From NCBI GenBank assembly GCA_942492125.1, contig CALODM010000022.1:1-64000 (forward strand): a DNA stretch of 64,000 nucleotides, in the 5' to 3' direction. Source of the DNA: BCD1 sp942492125. GTDB taxonomy: Bacteria > Bacteroidota > Bacteroidia > Chitinophagales > Saprospiraceae. A program made the translations under genes and the position numbers. This document shows positions 10,240 through 20,087 of this stretch, in pieces. Under the pieces are notes generated by a model that had not been told where the DNA came from, ran no database searches, and saw only the letters and a list, made by a program, of their open reading frames with translations. Every line of letters begins with the position of its first letter. The first letter of the stretch is position 1.

Positions 10240-13200
10240 TTAAAAGTTATTATTGCCACCAGCGACAACCCCACATTCTGTTCCAATATCTTTTTCCAAA
10301 TGCAGATCAAAAATGCCAAAATCCAGAAAAGCATCGATATGGAATGCAGAAGGTTTGGGACCATCTCCTGCCAGCAATACCCCAAGCGCCGTATTGAAAT
10401 TTACCCCCCACCACTTGCCATAAGCGGCCAGATATGCCCAAATATTACCGGTTGCACGCCAGTATTTCAGCCCATGGGGACTTGTACCCGACAGGGAACA
10501 AACCGAACCTTCACCGTATTTCAGCAAGGCAAAGTCAAACCCGGCACCCCCCTCAAGGGTAAAATACCGTTGGGCGGCCTTTTGATAAAAAATGTGGAAA
10601 TAAACACTTGCTCCAAAAGCAAACCCAGTTCCCAATGCGGCACTATCCCCCAAATCCTCCCGATTATCCTGAACGCCGAAAACAGCAGCTGCCGCAGGGT
10701 CCAATGGAGGAGGGCCGGGAATATCATTGCCCATTAGAAAATAGGCAGAAGCCTGAACGACTATATCATCATCATCGGTATTAGGGTCATTTTCATAGGT
10801 AATGGTAACCTGAACAGGGTAAATACTGATTTCATCTTCCTGGTCAAGTACCGGAATGGTCACAGCACCGTTGCTATAACCGCCAATATACAAATGCCAG
10901 CGATCCTCCGGAACGGAGAAAAAGATATCAACAACTCCATTACCTACCAGGAAATGATCGGCCACATCCATTTGAGCTTCGAAGGTCGCCTGAAATTCCA
11001 ACCCGGATTCAAAATTCATACGCATGAGAAAAGCACCGGCCAGTATATCTTCACTTTGTATGGAAAGGGCTTCTTCCGTTTTTAATTCGGTTTCTTCCCG
11101 GGTTAGGTTCAACTGATCTAATTTGCCCTTAATGCGATCAACACCATTCGAAATCGATTCCGGAACCACAAAATCCATGCGACCATAAAAGAGGATCTCC
11201 ATCAGGTTCATATTTTGTCCGAAGACAATCTCAAAGGTAACCACACCGTCCATGGAACCTCCCGTCGAAGTCAGCGACATAATGGCCTTAAGCCCCAGTT
11301 TCACCTCCTGATCAGGAACATATTGGGCTCCGGTTAGCGAAACTCCCGTATCATTTTCAGCAACCGGTTCTATTCCGACCATGCGCATATTGTGATAGGC
11401 TCCACCACCAAATCCATTGGCCTCGATCGGGCCAAAAAGTGGAACTCCCCAATCGTCTGATTCAAATAAGGCATCGAAGTTCCAATAGCTGAAATTTCCG
11501 GTATTGCCAAAAATGGCGCTGGCTTGTATCGTAAATTTATCAATGATATTTACCGTGAGCGTACCTTGATATCCTTTCCCGTAAATGGCGTCATTACGAA
11601 ATATCTCGACAGAACCATCCAGGATGAGTTTGTCTGAAAATTCCATATACAAATCAACTGCATTGAATTCCAGATGATCATAAACCCATACATCCACAGG
11701 ATGCTGATCCAAACCGTTGATATTTTCCTCCAGCCGACCTACGATACCAAAATTAGTGGTTGCAGCAAATCCGCCATCTTGTTCTCCCATGAAGTTGACA
11801 TTCACATTGAAACGCAACTCCACCTGATCCTGTCCGCCCGGAACAGCCTGCAGCATAATATCCGAAACAGAAACGGGCAGGCCTGCCAGGTTCAGGCCGG
11901 TATTCAGTGCAATACTACCGCCGTTGGCATCTAAGCTCAATTTGGGTGACTGCGTCCTGACCAGCAACTTGGTAAACTCCAGGCCAACCAACTCAATCAT
12001 GGAATCTTCCCCGTCCTCTTCAGGATCAAATCTTGCATTAATGGCTAAGCTTCCCGTCAATTCCGCTGTAGGAATAAAAGCATCCGGAGTAACAACAACA
12101 TTCAATTTTGAACTGGAATCAATAGCTACGTCCACTGCCTGTAAAAAGGAAAATTCCATGTCAGAGCGAGTGATTACCGAAAATGAGTAAGTATCATTTT
12201 CTATATTCCGGAAGGCCGAGTAGGCAAATGGTTTGTTCTGTTTAGCAACTGGTATGCCTACCTCACCGGCAAAGCCAAAAGCCATCACATCATTGACGAC
12301 AATATCTATTTCGATCCGATCGAGGGAAAATTTCCAGGTGTCCATTTTACCATCATCAATGGTAAATATATTTTCTGCATAGAAATACCCGCTCACCCCC
12401 TGTTCATCGATTAACAGATCTTTGGCACCAAATGAAAACCGGCAATTTTCTTCAGCTCCCGCTTCGGAACAATTCCGTTTTGAAAACTGAGGTGGCAATA
12501 TCACGTCGAGGTTTTTAATGTACACGCCCCTCCATAGATTTGGATTTCCTGGTAATAAATTTTCATGATGGTAAGTAGCCGGAAAAGCCATATTGAAGGA
12601 ATTTCGGAAATCGCTAAAATCAAGAACTGCATTCTGGAGGTTAAAGGCAACATCCGGCATAGCGGTGACCACAAAATCGGGTAAAGAAAAATCAAATAAC
12701 ATATCATTCCAGTCATGGACGATAGTCTGTACGTGAGCAGTAACTCTTCCTTCACTCAATGGATCACCTGCATCATCCGTGGGAATAACCCAATCACGAC
12801 TCATTATAAAATCAGCTTCAAGACCCATTTCAACAAACCCATCGCAGTCGATGACTACATAAGTTCCCGTATCTCCTGAATATTGACCGGGTTGCGCAGG
12901 TTGCCAGTTATTCAGTATCAGTGCTGCTTTGTTTTGTCCGAAAACTATTGGCAATTCAGCATACAACCCGAGTTTCACATCTCCAACAAAGCCACCTGTT
13001 TTGGTAAATTTGATATTGGGGGATCCGAAGAAAATTTCCCTGTTCTGGGCAGGAGCCCAAATCCTCACGATTACTTCCAGTTCGGTATAAGTAGGATACA
13101 GCTCCATTTTATTAAAAATGACACTATAAACATTATTGCTTATGGTATCGTTAAGCACCAGGGGAAATGAGACCAGGTCATCTCCTGTCAGTTTTTTGAT

Positions 13201-13638
13201 AAAATTGCCCAGGCTAATGGCTTTGTCAAGCAATTTTCGGGCCTTTTTAACCTTTTCATGAGCGTTGTAAACATCTAATTTCACCATAAGTTCGGCAACA
13301 AATTCAGTATCCGGAGTTGAACCCAATGCGCCGGCTTCACCTTCAGAACGCATAAGCGACTCAGCAAGCCGGGCATCCAGGTCCGGGAAATCGAATTTTG
13401 GAAAAACGTATTCCCCAGCTCTGTTATCAGCAGAAAAGGATTCGACCGGGTTCAAAAAATCTGAATTGGAAAAACCAAAACTCAGGCGCTTTGCTAAAGC
13501 AGGAAGATTTTCAATCACTTCTTTTTGCATCGACAGAGAATCGGGGAATACCGTTGCGAAAGCCTCATTTTTTGGGGTTAACAGCAGGAAAATTGCTGCG
13601 ATAAAAAGGCTGAAAAAAAATCTGGTCATTGGATTCAA
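10240..13638 (-). CDS. large secreted protein of unknown function (1132 aa)
   Basis: The protein starts with a hydrophobic signal sequence (FFFSLFIAAIFLLLT, cleavage probably near the AFA at residues 26-28). The rest is rich in alternating beta-strand-like segments with repeated short patterns such as NLQNAVLDFSDF and LTVNIIDKFTIQASA. Two cysteine pairs lie in the middle and a further pair near the C-terminus (SVCSLSG, GTECGVVAGG). I recognise no named domain. The strand pattern suggests a long beta-structure or surface shell, which is inference only. It is the central gene of a minus-strand set: a 141-aa lipoprotein 52 bp upstream and the fibronectin-like protein 33 bp downstream. This fixed trio suggests one exported assembly. 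Confidence 0.7.
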   Translation of the reverse strand: MNPMTRFFFSLFIAAIFLLLTPKNEAFATVFPDSLSMQKEVIENLPALAKRLSFGFSNSDFLNPVESFSADNRAGEYVFPKFDFPDLDARLAESLMRSEGEAGALGSTPDTEFVAELMVKLDVYNAHEKVKKARKLLDKAISLGNFIKKLTGDDLVSFPLVLNDTISNNVYSVIFNKMELYPTYTELEVIVRIWAPAQNREIFFGSPNIKFTKTGGFVGDVKLGLYAELPIVFGQNKAALILNNWQPAQPGQYSGDTGTYVVIDCDGFVEMGLEADFIMSRDWVIPTDDAGDPLSEGRVTAHVQTIVHDWNDMLFDFSLPDFVVTAMPDVAFNLQNAVLDFSDFRNSFNMAFPATYHHENLLPGNPNLWRGVYIKNLDVILPPQFSKRNCSEAGAEENCRFSFGAKDLLIDEQGVSGYFYAENIFTIDDGKMDTWKFSLDRIEIDIVVNDVMAFGFAGEVGIPVAKQNKPFAYSAFRNIENDTYSFSVITRSDMEFSFLQAVDVAIDSSSKLNVVVTPDAFIPTAELTGSLAINARFDPEEDGEDSMIELVGLEFTKLLVRTQSPKLSLDANGGSIALNTGLNLAGLPVSVSDIMLQAVPGGQDQVELRFNVNVNFMGEQDGGFAATTNFGIVGRLEENINGLDQHPVDVWVYDHLEFNAVDLYMEFSDKLILDGSVEIFRNDAIYGKGYQGTLTVNIIDKFTIQASAIFGNTGNFSYWNFDALFESDDWGVPLFGPIEANGFGGGAYHNMRMVGIEPVAENDTGVSLTGAQYVPDQEVKLGLKAIMSLTSTGGSMDGVVTFEIVFGQNMNLMEILFYGRMDFVVPESISNGVDRIKGKLDQLNLTREETELKTEEALSIQSEDILAGAFLMRMNFESGLEFQATFEAQMDVADHFLVGNGVVDIFFSVPEDRWHLYIGGYSNGAVTIPVLDQEDEISIYPVQVTITYENDPNTDDDDIVVQASAYFLMGNDIPGPPPLDPAAAAVFGVQDNREDLGDSAALGTGFAFGASVYFHIFYQKAAQRYFTLEGGAGFDFALLKYGEGSVCSLSGTSPHGLKYWRATGNIWAYLAAYGKWWGVNFNTALGVLLAGDGPKPSAFHIDAFLDFGIFDLHLEKDIGTECGVVAGGNNNF

Positions 13639-13690
13639 ATTTTCATTGGTTTAAAAAATTGGGGATTAAGACTCTTCGATCTATCTGTTC

Positions 13691-14116
13691 CTATTGTTTT
13701 TGTGCTACATAACTGCCATAGGCTTTGGTAGTACCTGTTTCAGAGAAGGCTATATTCAGAGTGTTGCCTTCAAGCTTGCCCTGCCCTTCCAGAAGATCCC
13801 CATCCAGCTCAAATTCCTGAACAGCAAAGGTCGTCGCCGTAAGCATCTGTGCGGTAAAATGAACAGAGAATAATCCGGGAACGAGTTCCAGTTCCATCTC
13901 AAAGGCGTTTTCAGGCCGTTTAATGGCCGTCCCTTTAACATTACTGACGATTACAGTAAAATCTTGCGCCCCCTCCCGGTATTCTCCCTGATAAGTTCCG
14001 ATAATTTCGAGGGTCAGATCTTTTGCCGGCGTTTCTTTTTGACAACCGGACAGTAGGAAGACAAACGTTAGCACAGATAAATAAAAAAAGGTGATTCTGG
14101 TGTTAAAAATTTTCAT
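13691..14116 (-). CDS. small lipoprotein of unknown function
   Basis: 141 residues. The N-terminus is a lipoprotein signal peptide with lipobox LLSGC, so Cys25 is the probable lipidated residue. The mature part is a compact, strand-rich sequence (GTYQGEYREGAQDFTVIV, MELELVPGLFSVHFTAQML, GKLEGNTLNIAFSE) resembling the small calycin- or lipocalin-like lipoproteins often annotated as hypothetical in Bacteroidota; that likeness is only by pattern. It is the first gene of the minus-strand set with the 1132-aa and fibronectin-like proteins. Confidence 0.68.
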   Translation of the reverse strand: MKIFNTRITFFYLSVLTFVFLLSGCQKETPAKDLTLEIIGTYQGEYREGAQDFTVIVSNVKGTAIKRPENAFEMELELVPGLFSVHFTAQMLTATTFAVQEFELDGDLLEGQGKLEGNTLNIAFSETGTTKAYGSYVAQKQ

Positions 14117-14263
14117 CTTTCGGTTTTTAAATTATTTAATGAAGCCATCATATATATAATCCACGAGACTGCCGAACGTGACTTTTTTGGCATCACTTTT
14201 TTTTCAACGAGACAGAATCAACGATCATAAACAACTGACAAACAAACTCTTAAGACTCAAATA

Positions 14264-14303
14264 AAAAATGCACCTGTTTCCTTACAAAACAGGCGCATTT
14301 TAT
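14264..14303 (-). terminator. rho-independent terminator after the universal stress genes
   Basis: A 16-bp stem with one mismatch (AAAATGC.CCTGTTT paired with AAACAGG.GCATTTT) has a short loop. On the minus strand it is followed by a run of T residues. It lies about 60 bp after the stop of the universal stress gene at 14,362. Confidence 0.7.
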
Positions 14304-14361
14304 CAAAAAAACTCCATTAGAGAATCAAATCCTTAAAAATCTGTTCAACGATCCCGGGGTA

Positions 14362-15171
14362 TTATTCATGAAAAACCAGCACAGGTTTTTTGGTATGATA
14401 GGTCATCTTCCGGGTAAAACTACTGTGAAAAAGTCGCTCCCAAAGTCTCCTTCTGGGCAGGAATAAAGACAACCAGTCGACACCTTTTTCTTCCATGTAA
14501 TTATCCAGTCCCTCCATGACGGATTTGCTGTTCACAACCGAAAACTCCGAAAAATCAAATGGATAATTTTCGATTTCGATCGTATCGCCAAGTTTTCCCA
14601 AATCTGCATGGGTTTCGACATGAACAAAATAGGTTTCTGCCTTCAATTCTTCAGCAATGGCTATAAGCCGTTTCACAGAGTGGGCATCATTCAGACTAAA
14701 ATCAGTAGCATAAGCGATCTTTTCCACCGGTTCATAAACAGCATCAACAGGAACAGCCAATACCGGGCATGGTGCCTGCATCATGGTATGTGTGGTAATA
14801 CTTCCCATCAATTTTTCCATGATGTTGTGAGAACCTTTTGTTCCCATCACAATGATATCATATCCCCCCTCCTTGGCGTAACAGACGATCTCCTGGGGCA
14901 CAAACATGCCATAAACCACTTCACATTTATCCACAATGCCTTTGTCGGCACCTTTAATGAAATTCGCTAGTTTTTCAAATAAAACCTTTTCCTGTTCCTC
15001 AATAATTCTTGGGTAGTGGGTTGGCGGCAGATCGGCCACATCCGTTGCAGGCAGATGAAAAACAGCCATCACATCGATCTGGGCTTTGACATCCCCGGCA
15101 AGGGAACAGGCGTATTTAAAAGCATTTTCGGACGGAGCAGAAAAATCTGTCGGGAATAAGATACGTTTCAT
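14362..15171 (-). CDS. universal stress protein, two tandem UspA domains
   Basis: 269 residues with two UspA-type domains. The first has the typical start MKRILFPTDFSAPSENAF and, near residues 105-130, the nucleotide-binding pattern MGTKGSHN...MGSITTH.....CPVLAVP. The second starts at IAYATDFSLNDAHSV and is more diverged, keeping a CHTKKPVLVF-like final strand but lacking a clear glycine motif. Such cytoplasmic proteins bind ATP and act in stress survival; partners are not predictable. The gene follows the second universal stress gene by 35 bp and the pair shares the terminator at 14,264-14,303. Confidence 0.88.
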   Translation of the reverse strand: MKRILFPTDFSAPSENAFKYACSLAGDVKAQIDVMAVFHLPATDVADLPPTHYPRIIEEQEKVLFEKLANFIKGADKGIVDKCEVVYGMFVPQEIVCYAKEGGYDIIVMGTKGSHNIMEKLMGSITTHTMMQAPCPVLAVPVDAVYEPVEKIAYATDFSLNDAHSVKRLIAIAEELKAETYFVHVETHADLGKLGDTIEIENYPFDFSEFSVVNSKSVMEGLDNYMEEKGVDWLSLFLPRRRLWERLFHSSFTRKMTYHTKKPVLVFHE

Positions 15172-15206
15172 TTTATAGTGGTTTTGTAATTGTTAAACTA
15201 AAGTGA

Positions 15207-16142
15207 TCATTTTACAACCAGCACTGGAATATTTTCATTACTCGACAACACTTTTTCCGTAACACTTCCCAATAAGAGTAACTCCACTTTGGAGTGTCCC
15301 CTGGCTCCCATTACTATCAAATCTATATGATGTTCTTTAGCATATTCCATCACATATTGGCCGGTACCTGGCCCTGTACGAGCTACGAGATCAATCTTAA
15401 CTTCCACATCAACATCTTTGATGTTCGACCTGATAAAACTACTGGCCCCTTCTATCCGGTTAGCTTGAATCATTTCCTGAAAGCGTTCAGGAGAACGACT
15501 GATCTTATAGGTGCTGAAATTAGGTATATCGTAAACGTGAAGCGCAATGACTTCGGGTTTATCTGACATTCCGTCCGCCATGGCAACTGCTTTTCTCAAT
15601 GCCAAAAGTGAATAAGGGGAAAAATCGATGGGCACGAGGATCTTCTTTATCCCGGTTGTAGCCGTTTTGGGTACGATCAAAGCATCACAATTTACTTTCC
15701 TGACCAGATTTTTCGCCAAAATCCCGTGAGCATTGGAATCGGTATTTTGTCCGATAAGAATGAGGTCAGGCTCCAGGATATCTGCCTCATGCAGCAATTG
15801 TTCGAGGGGTTCGCCCTCTTTTACATCAAAAACAATATCCATTTCCGGTTTATCGGAAAATTTACCGATAATTTTTGATCTCATTTCATCTACAATCTCT
15901 TCATTGATTTTATACTCCCCCAGGACATCCGGATCGGTATCGAACTCCAGCGCTTTATCAAAAAGCGTTATCTTATTAACGACATGAAGAACGGCTACTT
16001 CCCGGACATGAAAAGCTTCCGACAAAAATCTCAAATAATCCAGATTGGAAGCATCTGTATTTCCCAACTCCAGGGCAACCAGCACTCCGCCGATATCAAA
16101 AGAACTATGCTTATTGGATTGCGTTTTTTCTGCAGTTTTCAT
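15207..16142 (-). CDS. universal stress protein, two tandem UspA domains
   Basis: 311 residues with two UspA folds. The first runs from GGVLVALELGNTDASNL to about residue 160 and has LIGQNTDSNAHGILAKN in place of the canonical glycine motif. The second starts at KKILVPIDFSPYSLLALRK and has a complete ATP-binding pattern, MGARGHSKVELLLLGSVTEKVL, ending in IPVLVVK. It is the first gene of a two-gene operon with the 269-aa homologue 35 bp downstream. The pairing of one domain with and one without the motif in both proteins suggests one regulatory and one nucleotide-binding half (inference). Confidence 0.88.
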   Translation of the reverse strand: MKTAEKTQSNKHSSFDIGGVLVALELGNTDASNLDYLRFLSEAFHVREVAVLHVVNKITLFDKALEFDTDPDVLGEYKINEEIVDEMRSKIIGKFSDKPEMDIVFDVKEGEPLEQLLHEADILEPDLILIGQNTDSNAHGILAKNLVRKVNCDALIVPKTATTGIKKILVPIDFSPYSLLALRKAVAMADGMSDKPEVIALHVYDIPNFSTYKISRSPERFQEMIQANRIEGASSFIRSNIKDVDVEVKIDLVARTGPGTGQYVMEYAKEHHIDLIVMGARGHSKVELLLLGSVTEKVLSSNENIPVLVVK

Positions 16143-16267
16143 AATACCCGATTTTGGTTGTGAAAAATAGCCAAAAGTTGAATCTTTGTTTCACATAAAC
16201 TTGCCCTTTTTTATACTAAAAAGGAGTGATCAAAGTCAGAATGCTGTTATGACATTTATCAGTTGAG

Positions 16268-16849
16268 TCAGTGGGTAGATCTTTTGGTGAAATACTTAAG
16301 TGTGCCCCAAACCAGTAAAATCAATGAGCCGCCCAGAAATATCCACTTCAGGGAGGTACAAACAGAGGCAAATGACATAATGCTTTCATGCCTGACAGGA
16401 TAGGAGGTTAACAGATAGGCAAGACAGGCATTTTCTAAAATATCGGCTAGCCCGGCCAGTATGGGGAGAAACACAAGTTTTTTGATAAGGCCGTTGTCGG
16501 GCTCCGTGACAGAAAAAACATGAATGAGCATTAACATCAAAGCAATGCTGTAAACCACTGCATAGGGATTGTCAACCACCAGGGCCATTTTCCAGTAAAC
16601 CGTTCGGCCTTCCTGCCCATAATTTTCCATCAGATCATAGGCTTCCGCTGTTCCGTAACTGAACCTGGCATCGAGTAAACGCCCCGAAAGTGTATTGTTG
16701 TCAAGCAGTCGGTTACGTCCCTGTGGAAAAATCAACAAATTGAATATAAGGACTAAAATGATTCCAGGCAGGATATATCTTAGCTGGGCAACAGGAATTA
16801 ACTTGATGTAGAGTTTTTCGAACATGTCTTTTGAGTGCATTAAATTCAA
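16268..16849 (-). CDS. integral membrane protein of unknown function
   Basis: 193 residues with about four hydrophobic segments: around residues 24-42 (YILPGIILVLIFNLLIF), 92-110 (AVVYSIALMLMLIHVFSV), 122-140 (LVFLPILAGLADILENA) and 165-185 (WIFLGGSLILLVWGTL). A conserved-looking LADILENACL stretch in the third segment carries acidic residues inside the membrane region. It resembles small membrane proteins often seen in Bacteroidota without known function. It lies 125 bp upstream of the universal stress pair on the same strand and may be read with it. Starting at the Met at residue 4 or 9 is also possible. Confidence 0.65.
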   Translation of the reverse strand: MNLMHSKDMFEKLYIKLIPVAQLRYILPGIILVLIFNLLIFPQGRNRLLDNNTLSGRLLDARFSYGTAEAYDLMENYGQEGRTVYWKMALVVDNPYAVVYSIALMLMLIHVFSVTEPDNGLIKKLVFLPILAGLADILENACLAYLLTSYPVRHESIMSFASVCTSLKWIFLGGSLILLVWGTLKYFTKRSTH

Positions 16850-17121
16850 TAACCGAAAATAGCTCCCGGTTATTCAATAAGATATAAAATTGGACGAGCA
16901 CAACTCCCCGGGGTCACCGGTGCAACACGTTCATTTCCTTCGGTCACTTCTGGGGCAAGCGACACTAACAAAAATAATTTTTTATCCCGAGAAAAACCAT
17001 ATTATACTAAAAAAATTTTACTAAAAACAATAAAATCAAAATATATGATCGAAAAATATTGAAACTAATGATCATTTTCCGCTTCAAAAGAGGCAATAAA
17101 GTCATCAAAAAAACGTAACCA

Positions 17122-17220
17122 CCCAATTTATTCAGTACCAAAACAACCCCGTAAGCGCCGAATTTATTCGGTACCAAAAACAACACATGATCTTCACTCC
17201 TGCCTGACGAATAAATTCGG
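17122..17220. repeat. palindromic CCGAAT-NN-ATTCGG-type repeats, three copies
   Basis: In the intergenic region 16,850-17,320 three related palindromes occur: CCCAATTTATTCAG at 17,122-17,135 (degenerate), CCGAATTTATTCGG at 17,158-17,171 and ACGAATAAATTCGG at 17,207-17,220. The first two are each followed by GTACCAAAA and CAAC, so they also form a direct repeat. The last ends 20 bp before the -7 element of the metalloprotease gene. The rest of this 470-bp gap is AT-rich and holds no gene that I can see. Operator or dispersed repeat; see the copies at 23,086. Confidence 0.6.
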
Positions 17221-17240
17221 CATTTACAAAGAATTATTCG

Positions 17241-17248
17241 TAAATTTG
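17241..17248 (+). promoter_or_regulatory. Bacteroidota -7 promoter element TAAATTTG
   Basis: TAAATTTG is an exact match to the Bacteroidota -7 consensus TAnnTTTG. It is 72 bp before the metalloprotease start, a normal leader length. No clear -33 TTG is seen at the usual distance, so the assignment rests on the -7 box. Confidence 0.5.
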
Positions 17249-17320
17249 TTAACACCCGCTTCCAACCTGGCCTTAGGCAGTATCTGCATCTGACTCCGCT
17301 TGCATCAAAACTGATCTGCT

Positions 17321-20032
17321 ATGAGAAAATGTCTGTCTTTCCTGCTTTTGATGTGTTTCACTGCTTTAACTTTTGCCCAAATTGATGTATCCCTGGATAT
17401 CAATGCCGGAATAAGCCAGGGCAATATCGGTATTGTGCATACAGCTTTTGATATTGGCAACTATACGGACCTCTTTGACGACAACGATAATACCCTCGCA
17501 AGAACACCGAGTATAAACCCCATGGTCATCACCCTGGATTTTGCCAACCCTATACATCTCAAATCCTGCCGTATCCTGATGACCTATGGAGACGGAACTG
17601 CCACGGTAGAAGCTGCCAACAGCCTTACTGAACTCAATAATCAAAACGGTAGTTATGTAGTTGTTTTTGCCAATGAAGCGCTGCCCAACGGTACGCCACT
17701 TGATATTTCTTTTCCCGTGACCACCAAAAAAATTTTCAGGTTGACAGCGCACAAAGTCACCGGCGACGATTATGTCCACCTCAACGAATGGCAACTTACG
17801 GCCGAAGCACAGGTCGATGAATTGCATTTTGCCGAAAATCCCGAAACCATCCTCGAAGGTTTTAGCAAAACGCTCGAAGTGACGGGCACCGACAATACCA
17901 TGAACCTGAGCTTCCCCATGCAAAATCAATGGATGGAATGGTCATCTTCTGATGAAAACATCGCCACCGTCACCGAGGGAGGGCTATTGACCGGAATTAC
18001 ACAAGGTAATTGTACCGTTGAAGCAGTTTATGAGCAGACAGACGCAACACTCAACGTACAGGTCACCCCGGATGCCAATGCGCCGGACATCGGTATTTGT
18101 TACATCAAACGACTACCGGAAATAGACTATGTGGAATACAGTTCAGATCCGGCAGCAGATGGCTGGCCCGCGATAGGACAAACGATCCAGTGGCGTGCCT
18201 ATGTAAAAAACTGGTCATCTAATACATTGGAAAATGTGGCTTACAAATGGGAGTTAGATGGTGTCATCATTCAAACTGGCAACATCCCCATGATCCTGCC
18301 CTACACCAAAGTTTTTGCCGAACTGGACTACGAATGGTCCTTTGATCGTCACGAGCTGACCTTTACCATCGACAGTGATGAAGCTGTAGCAGAAGTCAAT
18401 GAAGTCAACAACAGCCTGAGTATCTTCACCGACGCCATCAGTTTGAATTTTTATGTGGAGCAATCCGTCTATGATTATTTCAGAGCTCATCAGTCTGAAT
18501 TGAATGTAGGCACCAATTCCTGGGAAGACTGGGCTCAGCAACTACATGTGGCTCGCTGGAACCAGATGTTTGCCAATGCGATTAATCCCGAAACGCCTGA
18601 AGGCGTAAGCGACCGTATAAGACTAGACAGCATAATCGTTGTACCGGATGGTGCTTTACCGCTAAATGGGGGCCTGCCAGGCAACAACCCAAATACCCTC
18701 GACAAAACAGTTGACCTTCAATGGGGGTTTCCGGCTACCTTGCTCGATGGAGGTTTTTATGCCAATACCACCACAACCGATGACAGCAATCCTTTTTTCT
18801 TTGAAGGAAGCCTGCTGCATGAACTGGGACATGCCCGCTACCTCATCGACAATTACGGATTTGACGTTTCCTATGGTCCGGAAGGAGGCCCCTACAATAT
18901 TGACATCATGGAAGATGGCGTGCCTGTGGCCGGTTCAGAATACATGCCTTTCATCGCCTGGGATGTCGTGCACTACAATAATTTCCCCGGACTTATGAGC
19001 GGGGACTATGCAACTGTTGATCTATATCCCGCTATGTGTCTGAATCTCATCGCCGGACACCGGGCGGTATGTGGGAATATGAATGCACCTTGTAATATCG
19101 GGATTTTCATGAATGATCTGCCTCAAGAAAACCGCATCACCCTCAGGGAACAGGACGGCGACATCCTCGACAATGCTACGGTACGAATCTTCCGGGCGGA
19201 GGGTAATGGAAGTACCTGGTATGGTAAATATTATGACAATATAGCCGACCTGGAATTCACCTCAGATGATAACGGCCAGATACTCGTTGGTCAATGCCCT
19301 TTCAGCGCCGACGGCAACATCCAGCATACCTTCGGTATCTCCAACGGCGTAGTGATCGTCAGGGTCGAAAGAGGCAGCCAGATCTGCTACGGTTTTCTGG
19401 AATCAACTCTTTTCAATATACAATACTGGCTCGGCAATACGGCAATGGGGGAATATGAACTCGATTGTCATTGTGTACCTGCTTTGCCCGTGACGCTTGT
19501 TGATCTTAACGCCATGGTCAAGGAAAATTCAGTGCTGTTGACCTGGCAAACAGCATCAGAAACCAATAATGCCGGTTTTGAAGTGCAACGCAGAAAAGAG
19601 GGTACACTACTGTTCGAAAAGACAGGTTGGATAAACGGTCAGGGGGACAGCCAGGAAACACTGAACTATGCCTGGGAAGATGCAACCGTAGAAAAAGGAA
19701 TTACCTATTACTACCGGTTGATGCAGGTGGATTTTGACGGTAACCGGAACTTCTCCAAGATCGTATACGCACAAATCGGTGATGTGGATCAGATTACTTT
19801 TGATCTTTTACCCAATCCAGCCAAAGACCTGATAACTATCCAGATAGCAGGAGCAGGCCATGAAAATGTGGAACTCGAGGTGGTTGACATCAATGGTAAA
19901 ATCGTCTATCGTAGTTCGGCACTCTTGCGAGAGACTACAAAAATTGATCTTGGTTTTCTACCTTCCGGATTGTATTTCGTCAGGCTCAAAGGGAAGTCAG
20001 GTAGTCAGACTCGCCGTTTGATGCTGGAGTAA
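17321..20032 (+). CDS. secreted HExxH metalloprotease-like protein with T9SS type A sorting domain
   Basis: 903 residues. Residues 1-19 are a signal peptide ending in TFA. Residues 20-175 resemble a discoidin (F5/8 C)-like fold (TDLFDDNDNTLART, HLKSCRILMTYGDG). Residues about 178-250 are a bacterial Ig-like 2 module (WSSSDENIATVTEGGLLTGI). A CARDB-like module follows at about 275-365. A putative zinc site HELGHARYLID has H500, E501 and H504. After a further beta domain and a fibronectin-like module (SVLLTWQTASETNNAGFEVQR) the protein ends in a type A sorting domain (FDLLPNPAKD, GLYFVRL). It is therefore probably exported by T9SS and either anchored or released. The substrate and the third zinc ligand are not identifiable. 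It is a single-gene unit with its own promoter at 17,241. Confidence 0.82.
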   Translation: MRKCLSFLLLMCFTALTFAQIDVSLDINAGISQGNIGIVHTAFDIGNYTDLFDDNDNTLARTPSINPMVITLDFANPIHLKSCRILMTYGDGTATVEAANSLTELNNQNGSYVVVFANEALPNGTPLDISFPVTTKKIFRLTAHKVTGDDYVHLNEWQLTAEAQVDELHFAENPETILEGFSKTLEVTGTDNTMNLSFPMQNQWMEWSSSDENIATVTEGGLLTGITQGNCTVEAVYEQTDATLNVQVTPDANAPDIGICYIKRLPEIDYVEYSSDPAADGWPAIGQTIQWRAYVKNWSSNTLENVAYKWELDGVIIQTGNIPMILPYTKVFAELDYEWSFDRHELTFTIDSDEAVAEVNEVNNSLSIFTDAISLNFYVEQSVYDYFRAHQSELNVGTNSWEDWAQQLHVARWNQMFANAINPETPEGVSDRIRLDSIIVVPDGALPLNGGLPGNNPNTLDKTVDLQWGFPATLLDGGFYANTTTTDDSNPFFFEGSLLHELGHARYLIDNYGFDVSYGPEGGPYNIDIMEDGVPVAGSEYMPFIAWDVVHYNNFPGLMSGDYATVDLYPAMCLNLIAGHRAVCGNMNAPCNIGIFMNDLPQENRITLREQDGDILDNATVRIFRAEGNGSTWYGKYYDNIADLEFTSDDNGQILVGQCPFSADGNIQHTFGISNGVVIVRVERGSQICYGFLESTLFNIQYWLGNTAMGEYELDCHCVPALPVTLVDLNAMVKENSVLLTWQTASETNNAGFEVQRRKEGTLLFEKTGWINGQGDSQETLNYAWEDATVEKGITYYYRLMQVDFDGNRNFSKIVYAQIGDVDQITFDLLPNPAKDLITIQIAGAGHENVELEVVDINGKIVYRSSALLRETTKIDLGFLPSGLYFVRLKGKSGSQTRRLMLE

Positions 20033-20087
20033 ATTTTGTAAACACATAGCCACATAGCGCATAAAGTGTGGTAATCAGTACCATGAG

